Of a stretch of 64,000 bases of DNA, positions 25,842 to 35,003 are shown one piece after another. Location of the stretch: assembly GCA_020633205.1 (NCBI GenBank), contig JACKEB010000014.1, positions 310,001-374,000 on the forward strand. The letters run 5' to 3'. The notes below the pieces were generated by a model that worked only from the letters and a program-made list of their open reading frames with translations, was not told the DNA's origin and ran no database searches. Source of the DNA: Polyangiaceae bacterium. Its GTDB lineage: Bacteria; Myxococcota_A; Polyangia; Polyangiales; Polyangiaceae. Both the position numbers and the translations under genes were made by a program. Each line of letters opens with the position of its first letter. Position 1 is the stretch's first letter.

Positions 25842-26960
25842 TCAGTTCTCGGAGAGAAGTGTGACAGTCATCGTCTGGTTGTGAAGCGCTTCACCAGGCA
25901 TCGTGTGACAAATCTCGCCGTTGGCGTAAAAGCCCGAGAGCTTGCAGTCGCGGAGGTGTTCAACGACAGCGTCCAGCTCGTCCTCGGCTTCTTGCGCCAT
26001 CAAGAGGCGGCGTCCGACGCAGCTCACGAGAATTGCGAGTTGTGGCGTACCCCCGTGTTGCTCGAGGGCGCGCTGGGCGGCGACGGCGGCACCGTCCACC
26101 AACCGCGCGGTACTCGAGAACATGAAACGCGCGAGGTGCCCTTCGGGGACATCACCGGCGAAACGCATCGCCTCGTCATCGATGCCGAGAATCGTGCGCA
26201 CCACCTGGGGGCTATCGGCGACCTCGGCTCTCACACTGAGGGGGAAGCGCAGCGCTGCTGCTGGCAGGCCCTCTGCATAAGGGCCAAGGTAGTCGCGGTA
26301 GAGCTTCAAGGCGGAGCAACCGTCCAGCTCGTAGAGCAGGTTTCCGGAGGAGCGGGTGATCACCCGTTCGGGGCCAAATGCACTCCAGCCACCGGCGAAG
26401 CCGCAGCCAACCCGCAGGCTCTCGCCGTACAACCCGACCGCGCATAGCCCGCTCCTCACCAGCTTGCCCTTGCTCAAGAGCAGCGTGTCCTTGAACGCCG
26501 CGCCATCCGCCGCGAGCCCGCCACTAATCGGGACATCCTTGGGGAGGCCAGCAGCCAGGCCACGGACGACCTCACTACCGTTGATCACCAGGCCATTCGA
26601 GAGGACGAATACGAGACGCAGGCTGGTGTCGGAAAGTTGTTGCCCCAGGGATACGCCTGCGTCGAAGGCTGAGGCGAAGTCCGACAGCACGGCGCATGCG
26701 CCGCGCACCTCCGCCTCCCGGAATCGCATTGCGGTCAAGACGAGGTTTCCGTCGCAGACGCATGTTCCTCGAATGCTGCCGCCGCTCGAACCACCAAGCA
26801 CGACCTGGGGGTCGAAGCGCTGACAGATCGCCGAGACCGCGTCGGGCTGCGCAAACGCAGAGTACTCACCCAGGCTCAGTACCAGCTGTGGCTCGAAGTC
26901 GAGCGCGTCGTGATCGATGAATCCGTCAGCGGGATCCCAAGTGATGTGCGCGACTTTCAA
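25842..26960 (-). CDS. FIST N/FIST C sensory domain protein
   Basis: A 372-residue cytoplasmic protein matching FIST_N (residues 25-210) and FIST_C (220-355), with 'VVLGGSSGGSI', 'ISGGLAADGAAF' and the C-terminal 'SGFYANGEICH'. FIST domains are proposed to bind small ligands such as amino acids, usually next to signal-transduction proteins. Its stop is directly adjacent to the start of the hybrid kinase, which supports a sensor-kinase unit. Confidence 0.9.
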   Translation of the reverse strand: MKVAHITWDPADGFIDHDALDFEPQLVLSLGEYSAFAQPDAVSAICQRFDPQVVLGGSSGGSIRGTCVCDGNLVLTAMRFREAEVRGACAVLSDFASAFDAGVSLGQQLSDTSLRLVFVLSNGLVINGSEVVRGLAAGLPKDVPISGGLAADGAAFKDTLLLSKGKLVRSGLCAVGLYGESLRVGCGFAGGWSAFGPERVITRSSGNLLYELDGCSALKLYRDYLGPYAEGLPAAALRFPLSVRAEVADSPQVVRTILGIDDEAMRFAGDVPEGHLARFMFSSTARLVDGAAVAAQRALEQHGGTPQLAILVSCVGRRLLMAQEAEDELDAVVEHLRDCKLSGFYANGEICHTMPGEALHNQTMTVTLLSEN

Positions 26961-27175
26961 CCCCGACCCCCCCGAACCCGAGCACCGCCCATTGCGAGAT
27001 GCGTTGGCATCACGCGGGCTGCCGTGGGCAGCGCTTCAGAGCATCTCTCAGAAGCGGCTTCGAGAGAAGCGCGATGAGTCGCCGGACACAGGAGCACACT
27101 AGAGCTACGGCTGCGTCGGTCGAAGCTTGAGGCGCGAAGCTACCAGCGGCTGTCCTGTCAGCCTGTCTCGCAGAC

Positions 27176-27691
27176 TTAGAGTGCGCTTGCGTAGACGAGC
27201 CGCAGATCGTTCAACTTACCGCCGATTTCCTTCTTGGGGGTCACGGTGACGCTGAACTCGTGCTTCTTGCCGAGCGGATATTGAGCCGGATCGCCAGGAG
27301 TCAGGACGACGTAATCTTTCGCCTTGTCGAACGGACCTTCGGATCGCTCCGAGACGACGATGTACTTCAGGCAGGGCGTGCCGTCTTGCCCCGACTCGCA
27401 CTTCGAGTGTTCAATCACGGTCGCGTTGAACTTCAGGATCGCCGGGCCTGGCAGGGCCTTGCCTAATCCCTCGAAGGTGACCTCAGTGGCAACCGGCGCC
27501 GCGGCAGGCGCGCTCGACGCCGGCGCACTTCCGCCTGACGAAGCGGGCAGGGCACTGGCGGTCTCCAGCAGCTTGGCTACCGCCGACGGATCAGGCGTCG
27601 CGATCTCGTCTCCGCCCTTCGCCTTGTCGTTGCATCCCAGGGTCAACCAAGCGCCTACGAGTAGTACGAGGTAAGCGGTTCGTCTCTGCAT
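27176..27691 (-). CDS. Small lipoprotein
   Basis: A 171-residue predicted lipoprotein with lipobox LTLGC (Cys20), an Ala/Ser/Pro linker (residues 45-70) and a C-terminal domain of about 100 residues with mostly beta-like segments ('HEFSVTVTPKK') and two cysteines (in 'SKCESGQDGTPCLKY'). Function unknown. It lies upstream of the FIST gene on the same strand, separated by 215 bases with no recognisable feature. Confidence 0.7.
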   Translation of the reverse strand: MQRRTAYLVLLVGAWLTLGCNDKAKGGDEIATPDPSAVAKLLETASALPASSGGSAPASSAPAAAPVATEVTFEGLGKALPGPAILKFNATVIEHSKCESGQDGTPCLKYIVVSERSEGPFDKAKDYVVLTPGDPAQYPLGKKHEFSVTVTPKKEIGGKLNDLRLVYASAL

Positions 27692-28077
27692 GACTCCTCC
27701 TCGAAGCTCAGGCTGAAGGTCCTGTCGCTTTCGTTCAGGGCGGTGAGTGTACTCTGCTAGACGCCGAGGTAGGCCAGTTCCTTCCCATCGACCGCGAATG
27801 CTTCTGAGTCCGTCATCTGACCCATGGGACCGACCGAGGTGAACACGTGAGCTTGGTCAAGTGACGGAAGCGGCAGGCGAGCGCATCCGTTGCTTCACGG
27901 AACCGGCATGTGACTACGACCTAGCTCGAACGGATACTCCTAATTTTATGCGGTGAAACTTGATTTGAATAGGGAGAACTCGGGCTCCCCACGGTAATGT
28001 TCAATGTCGTCTGTTCGCGGTCTTGGCGCGCGCTGCGCGACACAACAAGGGCGTCGGCGGAACTGCTGGAGGACGTG
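27692..28077. other. Divergent intergenic region
   Basis: A 386-base gap between divergent lipoprotein genes. An AT-rich stretch near 27938-27970 is the likely promoter area for the rightward gene, but no clear -35/-10 pair is identified. No gene is seen. Confidence 0.5.
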
Positions 28078-29103
28078 ATGAAGAGAACGTTGGGTCTAGG
28101 GATGGCGGCATTGCTCGCTCTCGTGTTCACCAGTGGCTGTGATCGGCTGGATCTAGGCGACACTTTCGGTTCAGGCGCATCGATCGACGTGAGCAGCGCG
28201 AGCGAACCCGACTCTCCCAGCGTCCAGTGGGTCGCCGCGCAATACACGGACATCAACAACCGCGCGACGCGGCGTGAGCTCCGCGCAGTGAGCGGTCGTG
28301 ACTCGAGAGGTGCCAGCGTGCTTGGCTACTTCGACGGCGACGTCCTGCGTAAGATCATCCGTGGCGGTAACCCTTACCAGGAGTACCTCTACTCCCCGAC
28401 GGGACAGCTGATCTTCGCTTTGGACATCACGAACCGTACGGATGGTACCCGCGAGGAAACGCGTGGGTACTTCCATCGTGGCTCGATGTTCCGCCAGTTG
28501 AAGAAGTTCAACGGTGGAGCAAACCAAAGCGTAGCCGTGACGCCTGATGTTGCCTCAGGGATTCTCGTCGACTCTGCGGAGATGGCGGGAGTGCTTGGAG
28601 TCTCCACGGCGCCCGGGACCTTCGTACCCGCCGCGGCACCGCCCGTCGCCGAGTGCAGTGACTGCAACTTTGCTGGCACCCGCTGCAACGCTTCGGGGCG
28701 CTGCGAGATGAACCCGACGGCGACCTGGCGCTTCGAGACCATGCAGATGACGATGGTGGACGCGCCCCAGGGCACCACCGTTCAGGTGTGCATTCGTCAA
28801 ACGCGCACGACGCAGTACTACTGTTCCCAGGCGCAGCGCGCGCCCGGGCGCTCCGGCAAGTTCTACAACTTCATCCCGCCGGCGCAGCGCTCGTCGATCA
28901 ACATCCGCAGCTCGGACCTGGTCACCGGCAGCGGCATCGACATCATGCTCTATGTCAACGGGCAGCAGTCCACGACGCGCTTCGCCGCTTCCTACACATC
29001 GGTCAAACCTGGCCCGAAGCTGTTCGACGGGGGGCTGGTGTTCAAGACTCAGAACGCGATGTTCCCGGCGGTGACCTTCAAGCTGATCAACACCAGTGGC
29101 TGA
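28078..29103 (+). CDS. Lipoprotein, unknown
   Basis: A 341-residue predicted lipoprotein. ATG 28078 has GGAGG six bases upstream and begins a signal peptide ending FTSGC (Cys21). The mature protein has a Cys cluster near residues 205-222 ('ECSDCNFAGTRCNASGRC') between two beta-rich regions. No family is recognised. It converges on a DUF4019-type gene. Confidence 0.7.
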   Translation: MKRTLGLGMAALLALVFTSGCDRLDLGDTFGSGASIDVSSASEPDSPSVQWVAAQYTDINNRATRRELRAVSGRDSRGASVLGYFDGDVLRKIIRGGNPYQEYLYSPTGQLIFALDITNRTDGTREETRGYFHRGSMFRQLKKFNGGANQSVAVTPDVASGILVDSAEMAGVLGVSTAPGTFVPAAAPPVAECSDCNFAGTRCNASGRCEMNPTATWRFETMQMTMVDAPQGTTVQVCIRQTRTTQYYCSQAQRAPGRSGKFYNFIPPAQRSSINIRSSDLVTGSGIDIMLYVNGQQSTTRFAASYTSVKPGPKLFDGGLVFKTQNAMFPAVTFKLINTSG

Positions 29104-29112
29104 TTCCGTCCC

Positions 29113-29141
29113 ACGGCGCCCTAGTACAACGGCGCCCTAGT
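29113..29141. repeat. Two-copy 16-bp-period repeat
   Basis: ACGGCGCCCTAGT occurs at 29113-29125 and 29129-29141 in the short gap between convergent genes. The palindromic GGCGCC core could help form hairpins. Confidence 0.6.
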
Positions 29142-29571
29142 CCCACGGCATCCTTGGTTCCACACGGTAACCTGTGACTCGCCAGGTGTCTCCTTCATGT
29201 CGGAGTACGAGGGTCTCGACACCTGGCAACGCTGCGTACTCGCTAGCGTACTGCACAATCACGAACTCTCCGGGTTCGAGGAGATTCTTGATCAACTTCG
29301 TACTTCGCAGCGCGTGCAAGTCGCGGCGTTTCAGCTCACCGCTCTGAGCGTGCACCTGGCGCAATGCGGCGGTCCAGCCTTGCTCCGAGACGCTCACCCT
29401 CAGCCACTCAGAGCCTGCTGACCATGTCTCGGAGTAGCGATGGGCGTCGAGCAGCGCGAGCCACTCGCGCGCGGCGATGTCTGCCGGGTGCTCCTTCGGT
29501 GGCGCCTGGTGGCAGCCCGCGCAAGCCAGCAACAAGGCAACGAGCCAGAAGCGACGCACCACGGACTTCAC
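29137..29571 (-). CDS. DUF4019-like lipoprotein
   Basis: A 144-residue predicted lipoprotein starting at GTG 29571, with lipobox CAGC (Cys20). The mature domain 'AAREWLALLDAHRYSETW', 'WTAALRQVHAQSGELKRRDL' and 'DTWRVTGYRVEP' follows the DUF4019 pattern, a small periplasmic or secreted fold related to SnoaL/NTF2-like proteins. Function unknown. The start is divergent from the LytS-type kinase. Confidence 0.75.
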   Translation of the reverse strand: MKSVVRRFWLVALLLACAGCHQAPPKEHPADIAAREWLALLDAHRYSETWSAGSEWLRVSVSEQGWTAALRQVHAQSGELKRRDLHALRSTKLIKNLLEPGEFVIVQYASEYAALPGVETLVLRHEGDTWRVTGYRVEPRMPWD

Positions 29572-29593
29572 CGCACACAGGCTAGCCGGGAAC

Positions 29594-30730
29594 GTGCACC
29601 TGGGCGCTACCACTCGTCCTCTGCTGGCGCCGCTCGTCACAGCGTCCCAGCGCTCGCGCCTGGCGGATGCTCAGCTGCGAACAGTGTCGCGTTCGACCTG
29701 GCTCGTGATCGGCGTGTGGTGGACGGCCTTTGGGTTGCTCCACTTCTTTTCGTTGCTCGAGTTTCTGCCCTTCGAGGACGTCGCAGCACGACGCAGTCTG
29801 GCTTGGACGCTCTCCGGCTTCTTCTCGAGTCTCCCGCTGGCTTGGCTGGTGCCACGTGTGAAGCGCCCACGTGGCTTCGCTGGGCTCGTGGTGCTCGCGA
29901 CCCTGCTCTCCCTGTTGTGGGGGATCGGTGGGTCAATCCTCGAGGAAATGGCGGACCCGTTCTTGTCTTCCTACACGAGTTACCTCTTCTTGGCGCCGAG
30001 CCAGGAGGCGCGCCTCGACTCACCCCTGGCGTTTCCGGGGATTTTACTGGGGCTCTTGGTCGTGCTGCTCCTGCTCGAGCAGCGCACTCGCCTACGCGGC
30101 CAACAACAAAGTTTGGTGGAGGTGGAGCGTACGGCACAGCGAGCTCAGCTCGAGGCGCTCCGTTATCAGCTCAACCCGCACTTCCTGTTCAACGCGCTCA
30201 ACAGCATCGGCGCGCTAGCCACGGAGGATCCAGAGAAGACGCGCCAGGTGGTGACTCAGCTCGCCGACTTCCTTCGCTACTCCCTCTTGCCCAGCAATGA
30301 GGAAGCGAGCCGGGTCACGCTCCAGCAGGAGATCGAAGCCATCGTCGCCTACCTCGGGATTGAACAAGTGCGTTTCGAGAGCGATCTGGTCGTGACCTAC
30401 GCCATCTCGGAGGCTGCCGGTGTGCAGGAAGTGCCCGCGTTTTTGCTCTTGCCGTTGGTCGATAACGCGATCAAGTACGGGCAGCGCACGAGCCCCACGC
30501 CGCTGAGGATCAAGCTGAGCGCCAGCTTCGAGGACGGCGCCTTGTGGGTCGAGGTCGCGAACACCGGGCGCTGGCTCGAAGACGCGAGCGTGCCCGGCAC
30601 CCGCAAAGGCCTAGCCAACGTGGAACAGCGTCTCGCCGCCGAGTATCCTGGGCGCTACTCCCTCACCACCGATGCCGATGGAGAGTGGGTGCGCGTGAGC
30701 TTGAGCCTCAGACCTGAGCTTCCGAAGTGA
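29594..30730 (+). CDS. LytS-type sensor histidine kinase
   Basis: About 378 residues. The membrane region has about four segments in the first 170 residues, then the His_kinase (LytS/AlgZ) domain with the phospho-acceptor in 'LRYQLNPHFLFNALNSIG' and a HATPase_c domain with 'LLLPLVDNAIKYG'. GTG 29594 is chosen because longer starts would overlap the divergent lipoprotein's own start; GTG 29684 is also possible. It signals to the LytTR regulator six bases downstream. Confidence 0.88.
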   Translation: MHLGATTRPLLAPLVTASQRSRLADAQLRTVSRSTWLVIGVWWTAFGLLHFFSLLEFLPFEDVAARRSLAWTLSGFFSSLPLAWLVPRVKRPRGFAGLVVLATLLSLLWGIGGSILEEMADPFLSSYTSYLFLAPSQEARLDSPLAFPGILLGLLVVLLLLEQRTRLRGQQQSLVEVERTAQRAQLEALRYQLNPHFLFNALNSIGALATEDPEKTRQVVTQLADFLRYSLLPSNEEASRVTLQQEIEAIVAYLGIEQVRFESDLVVTYAISEAAGVQEVPAFLLLPLVDNAIKYGQRTSPTPLRIKLSASFEDGALWVEVANTGRWLEDASVPGTRKGLANVEQRLAAEYPGRYSLTTDADGEWVRVSLSLRPELPK

Positions 30731-30736
30731 CCCTGC

Positions 30737-31513
30737 ATGAAGGCCTTGATTGTCGATGATGAGCGGCTGAGCCGTCGTGCGCTGCGAGGCCTGCTCGGTC
30801 ACCTCGGCGTCTCCGAGTGCGAGGAGGCGAGCAGCCTGAAGGACGCCATCGACGCGCTCACGCAAGAGCGCTTCGACCTGGTGTTTCTCGACATTCAGCT
30901 CCGCGGGGAAACTGGCTTCGAGCTATTCGAGCGCGCCGGGCAGCTCGAGCTGCCCCCGGTCATCTTCGTGACGGCGTATGACTCCTACGCCGTGCGCGCC
31001 TTCGAAGTGAACGCCCTCGACTACTTGATGAAGCCGGTCGCGCTGGAACGTTTGCAGTCGGCGCTCGACCGCGCAAAGCAGCGCACCTCACCCCCAAAAT
31101 CTCGGGTAGAAACGCCGTCCACGGGCGTGGGGGGAGCGGCTCTGACTGCGCCGGCAACGGAGCTTTCGAAGCTCTCACCAGAGGACCTGATTTTCTGTGA
31201 AGAAGGTGGAAAGGCGCGCTTCGTTCGGGTGAGCGAGGTGGTGTTGATTCAAGCCGCGGGGAACTACACCGAGATCGGACTGCAGGGTGGAGTGAGCGTG
31301 TTGGTGCTCAAGCCGCTGCTGGTGTGGGAGCAGCAACTGCCGGAGCGTCAGTTCGTGCGCGTCCATCGCTCGACGATCGTGAACGTGAGCTTCATTCGCG
31401 AGATCACCCGGGAGAGCTCGTCGAGTCACAGCGTCACGCTGCAAGGCTGGCCACGCGCCGTGCAGCTCAGCCGTCGGCGGGCGACGGAGCTTCGGAGTCG
31501 ACTCGGGGTGTGA
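30737..31513 (+). CDS. LytTR-family response regulator
   Basis: A 258-residue regulator. The receiver domain covers residues 1-115, with phospho-acceptor Asp52 in 'LVFLDIQLRG' and Lys in 'LDYLMKPVAL'. The LytTR DNA-binding domain covers about 155-258 ('VVLIQAAGNYTEI', 'RVHRSTIVNVSFI'). It lies six bases after the LytS-type kinase and forms a two-component system with it. A copy of the iterated 12-mer sits in the interdomain linker. Targets are unknown. Confidence 0.93.
   Translation: MKALIVDDERLSRRALRGLLGHLGVSECEEASSLKDAIDALTQERFDLVFLDIQLRGETGFELFERAGQLELPPVIFVTAYDSYAVRAFEVNALDYLMKPVALERLQSALDRAKQRTSPPKSRVETPSTGVGGAALTAPATELSKLSPEDLIFCEEGGKARFVRVSEVVLIQAAGNYTEIGLQGGVSVLVLKPLLVWEQQLPERQFVRVHRSTIVNVSFIREITRESSSSHSVTLQGWPRAVQLSRRRATELRSRLGV
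31086..31097 (+). repeat. Iterated 12-mer CCTCACCCCCAA
   Basis: An exact copy inside the interdomain linker of the LytTR regulator, read as S-P-P-K. Confidence 0.7.
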
Positions 31514-31606
31514 CCACTCATCCGGGTACGGAGCCGCTCATCCAACGAGGGCTCCGCTTGGCCTGAAGCGGTGGAACGCCACAAAAGATCCTGCAAACTC
31601 GGACCC

Positions 31607-32869
31607 ATGTTGCGCATCGCGAAAGTTGGCAGTCTCTGTTTGCTGGTGTCACTCCTCGGAGTCGGTTGCTCCGATGATGACAGCGCGTCTGGCGCGGGCG
31701 GGAGCGCCGGTTCGTCCACGGCAGGTTCCGCAGGGATTGGGGGTGAGGGGGGCAGCGCCGGAAGTAGCGCGGGCACCGGTGGAGCCAGTGGAGCTGCGGG
31801 CAGCGGCGGAACCGAAACGGGAGGCACCGCCGGGCAAGCCACAGCCGATCTCCAGAGCCTCATCGAAACAGCGCAGACCGAGATCGGTCTACCGGCGCTC
31901 GCTGGCGTGGTGCTCCGCTCAGGCGGCATCGTCGATCAAGGGGTGAGCGGTGTGAGGCGCCTCAGTCAGCCGGATCTGGCGACGCTGGATGACCACTGGC
32001 ACATCGGCTCCAACGTCAAGGCCATGACCGCCACGCTGTGCGCGATGCTGGTGGAAGACGGCAAGCTAGAGTTCGACGCCAAGCTCAGCGACTTATTCCC
32101 CGAGGTAACGGGTATCGACCTAGGGCTGGCGGACGTCACCCTCGAGATGTTGCTCCAGCACCGCGCTGGCATCGCAGCCTACACCAGCCGTTTGTCCATC
32201 AACGTCATCCCCACGGATGTCGCCGACGATCGCCAGAAGTTCGCGGAGTGGCTGATCCAGCAGCCACCGGCGACCCCCATCGGTGAGTTCAACTACTCGA
32301 ACGCCGGCTATGGCCTCGTGGGTGCGATCCTCGAACGCGCCAGCGGTATGACCTACGAAGAGCTCCTCGACTCGCGCCTCGTGCAACCTCTGGGGATGCA
32401 GTCCAAGGCGTGGCTCAGCTGGCCCGCGAGCACCGAAGCAGAGCAGCCCTGGGCCCATTGGTCGATCACCGGACCCTTGCAAGAGCACCCGCCCACTGAC
32501 GTCTCGATGCCCCTCGGGCTGAGCACTGCAGGCAACTTCAGCTTCTCGCTGCTCGACTACGCACGCTTCGTCCAGCTCCACCTGCGGGCGCGTCGTGAAG
32601 ATCCAGAGCTCCTGAGCCAAGGCAGCTTCGACAAGCTGCACACGCCGAACGGCGACTACGCCATGGGCTGGGTCGTTGCGAGCTACAACGGCAAGCCACT
32701 TCTGGCTCACGAGGGCAGCCTGGATGGCTTCGATGCGCACACCGTGATCTGGCCGACTGAAGATCTAGCGCTCGTGCTGGTCAACAACGCGGGCGCGAAC
32801 TTCGCGAGCGAACCGGTAGCGATGCGTTGGCTGGCGTGGTCCGAGCTGCCGTGGCCAGCCGCGAAGTGA
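31607..32869 (+). CDS. Beta-lactamase-fold serine hydrolase lipoprotein
   Basis: A 420-residue predicted lipoprotein with lipobox GVGC (Cys21) and a Gly/Ser/Ala linker (residues 25-78). The catalytic domain is of the class C beta-lactamase/penicillin-binding-protein type: SxxK as S135-NVK138, YxN as Y230-SN232, and a His-x-Gly motif in 'LLAHEGSLDGF'. Such proteins act as esterases, D-aminopeptidases or peptidoglycan hydrolases outside the cytoplasm; resistance to beta-lactams cannot be inferred. It follows the LytTR regulator by 93 bases. Confidence 0.9.
   Translation: MLRIAKVGSLCLLVSLLGVGCSDDDSASGAGGSAGSSTAGSAGIGGEGGSAGSSAGTGGASGAAGSGGTETGGTAGQATADLQSLIETAQTEIGLPALAGVVLRSGGIVDQGVSGVRRLSQPDLATLDDHWHIGSNVKAMTATLCAMLVEDGKLEFDAKLSDLFPEVTGIDLGLADVTLEMLLQHRAGIAAYTSRLSINVIPTDVADDRQKFAEWLIQQPPATPIGEFNYSNAGYGLVGAILERASGMTYEELLDSRLVQPLGMQSKAWLSWPASTEAEQPWAHWSITGPLQEHPPTDVSMPLGLSTAGNFSFSLLDYARFVQLHLRARREDPELLSQGSFDKLHTPNGDYAMGWVVASYNGKPLLAHEGSLDGFDAHTVIWPTEDLALVLVNNAGANFASEPVAMRWLAWSELPWPAAK
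31737..31748 (-). repeat. Iterated 12-mer CCTCACCCCCAA
   Basis: An exact minus-strand copy inside the Gly-rich linker codons of the serine hydrolase lipoprotein. Confidence 0.7.
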
Positions 32870-32891
32870 CGCGACGTGCGGCTAGCTGCGG

Positions 32892-33812
32892 TTACTGTGG
32901 CGGCTGCAAGCACCGCACGCACTCGAGGAGCGCGCGCATCTTGGGCGCAGTAGAAATTCTCTGGGGAAAATAAAGAAACAACCCGCTCTCGACGATGCTG
33001 TACTCCGGCAGCACACGCATCAACGAGCCGCAGGCGAGCTGGCGCTCGACCAAGGGCGCAAACAAGTAGGCGAGGCCCTGGCCTGCCTCGGCGAGCTCGG
33101 CTGCATACAAGGCGTCATTGACCACCAGTGAGCCGCGCACTTCGACACGCCGATCGTCGCCTGCTTCCTGAAACTCCCAACGGTAAAGGCCGCCCCCGCT
33201 GACTTCCCGGTAGCCAATGCACTGGTGCTGCGCGAGGTCAGACAGCGTCTTCGGAGGTGGATGCGTACGGAAATACGTCGGGCTCCCCACGACGATGGCT
33301 TCCAGAGGCGGTGTCAGCCGAACCGCGACCATGTCTTGCTGAACCATCTCACCGAGGCGCACCCCAGCGTCGAAACCCTGGGCGACGATGTCTGACAAGC
33401 CATCGTCGATGAAGATCTCCAGCTGAACCTTGGAGTGCTTTCGCCCGAGCTCAAGCGCGAGCGGAGTGACGGTCAACGGGAGCGCCACGCGGGGAACATT
33501 CAGGCGCAGCAGCCCGGTGGCTTCTCCCGAAGCGGCGAGCCGCAACAGCTCGAGCTCTTCACCCAGGCCAGTCAACGCCGGCTCGGCCGCCGCGACAAAA
33601 CCATGGCCCGCTTCCGTGAGGGAAACGCTGCGGGTCGTGCGCGCAAACAGAGCGACGCCGAGGCCGCTCTCCACCTGGCGCACGGCGTGAGAGACGGCGG
33701 AAGGCGTCATCCCAAGCTCCCGCGCGGCCGCGGTGAAGCTCCGCTTTTGCGCGACGCTGAGCACCACCGGTAGGTGCCTCAAGAGGTCCCGCGTGGCGCT
33801 CAGCTCCTGCAT
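32892..33812 (-). CDS. LysR-family transcriptional regulator
   Basis: A 306-residue regulator with an N-terminal winged HTH (residues 10-68, 'RSFTAAARELGMTPSAVSHAVRQVE') and a LysR substrate-binding domain (about 95-300). It is transcribed divergently from the aldo-keto reductase across a 99-base gap, the classic arrangement for a LysR regulator and its target. The inducer is unknown. Confidence 0.93.
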   Translation of the reverse strand: MQELSATRDLLRHLPVVLSVAQKRSFTAAARELGMTPSAVSHAVRQVESGLGVALFARTTRSVSLTEAGHGFVAAAEPALTGLGEELELLRLAASGEATGLLRLNVPRVALPLTVTPLALELGRKHSKVQLEIFIDDGLSDIVAQGFDAGVRLGEMVQQDMVAVRLTPPLEAIVVGSPTYFRTHPPPKTLSDLAQHQCIGYREVSGGGLYRWEFQEAGDDRRVEVRGSLVVNDALYAAELAEAGQGLAYLFAPLVERQLACGSLMRVLPEYSIVESGLFLYFPQRISTAPKMRALLECVRCLQPPQ

Positions 33813-33911
33813 TGTGAAACTCTACTTCATAATGCATGCAATCAGCAGGCGATTATCAGAACGCATTGCAGGGTGCACAGTCACTGGGTCAGCCATCGAG
33901 AGGAGATCCAC
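33813..33911. promoter_or_regulatory. LysR/aldo-keto reductase divergent control region
   Basis: The gap contains an interrupted inverted repeat, TGCAAT (33837-33842) and ATTGCA (33865-33870), in a locally AT-rich stretch suited to LysR binding and both promoters. A good ribosome-binding site, GAGGAG, precedes ATG 33912. Confidence 0.45.
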
Positions 33912-34994
33912 ATGACCTTGAACCGCTACTTCACCCTCGGAAACACCGGCTTACGCGTGAGCCCCCTGGCGCTGGGCGCCATGACCTTCGGCACCGAGTG
34001 GGGCTGGGGCACAAACCGCGAGACCGCGGAGCAAATGCTGTCCCTGTACCTGGAGCGCGGCGGCAACTTCATCGACACCGCGGACCTCTACACCGGCGGC
34101 ACCAGCGAACAGTGGCTGGGTGAGATGATCAGCGAACGCAAGCTGCGTGACCGCGTCGTGCTGGCCACCAAGTTCTCGTACAACGCGGAACCGGGTAACC
34201 CCAACGCGGGCGGCAACGGTCGCAAGAACCTCTTGCGCGCGGTTGAAGGATCATTACGCCGTCTCAAGACGGACTACATCGACCTCTACCTGCTTCACAC
34301 TTGGGACGGCGTGACGCCGGTCGAAGAGGTGATGCGCACCTTCGACGACTTGGTTCGCGCGGGAAAGGTGCGCCACGTCGGGCTCTCGAATACTCCGGCG
34401 TGGTATGCGGCGCGTGGCCAGACGCTGGCCGAGGCGCGTGGTTACGAGCGCTTGAGTGCGCTGCAGCTCGAGTACTCCCTCGTCGAACGCCATATCGAGC
34501 GCGAGTTCATTCCGCTCGGAACCGAACTCGGCATGGGCGTGATGGTGTGGAGCCCGCTGGGCAGCGGGATGCTGAGCGGGAAGTATCGCGCAAAAGACGG
34601 CGCGGCACCATCCACCGAGGGTCGCCTCCAGGTGATGCAGGACTCCACCAACCCGGGCTTCACCAAGCTGAAGCAAGAGAGGAACTGGCGCATCGTGGCC
34701 GAGCTCGAGCAGGTGAGCGACGCGCTGGGCCACTCGATGGCGCAAGTGGCGCTGAACTGGGTGGCGAATCGACCAGGCGTGGCGTCGGTGCTCGTGGGTG
34801 CCACCAAGCTCAGCCAACTCGAAGACAATCTCGGGGCGCTGGACTTCGACATCCCCACGGAGCTGCGGCAGCGCCTGGACGCGGTGAGTGCGCTACCCCA
34901 GAGCTTCCCCTACAGCTTCTTTGAGGGGGAGATCCAGAGCATGATCCACACCGCGGACGTTGCTCGAAAGCCGCCGCGCTACCTTGCGCGTTGA
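33912..34994 (+). CDS. Aldo/keto reductase
   Basis: A 360-residue NADPH-dependent TIM-barrel oxidoreductase. The catalytic tetrad is visible: Asp55 and Tyr60 in 'DTADLYTGG', Lys87 in 'LATKFSY' and His129 in 'YLLHTWD'. The C-terminal coenzyme loop 'VASVLVGATKLSQLEDN' is typical. It reduces aldehydes or ketones; the physiological substrate is unknown. The divergent LysR gene probably controls it. Confidence 0.94.
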   Translation: MTLNRYFTLGNTGLRVSPLALGAMTFGTEWGWGTNRETAEQMLSLYLERGGNFIDTADLYTGGTSEQWLGEMISERKLRDRVVLATKFSYNAEPGNPNAGGNGRKNLLRAVEGSLRRLKTDYIDLYLLHTWDGVTPVEEVMRTFDDLVRAGKVRHVGLSNTPAWYAARGQTLAEARGYERLSALQLEYSLVERHIEREFIPLGTELGMGVMVWSPLGSGMLSGKYRAKDGAAPSTEGRLQVMQDSTNPGFTKLKQERNWRIVAELEQVSDALGHSMAQVALNWVANRPGVASVLVGATKLSQLEDNLGALDFDIPTELRQRLDAVSALPQSFPYSFFEGEIQSMIHTADVARKPPRYLAR

Positions 34995-35003
34995 GCAGTC
35001 CTG

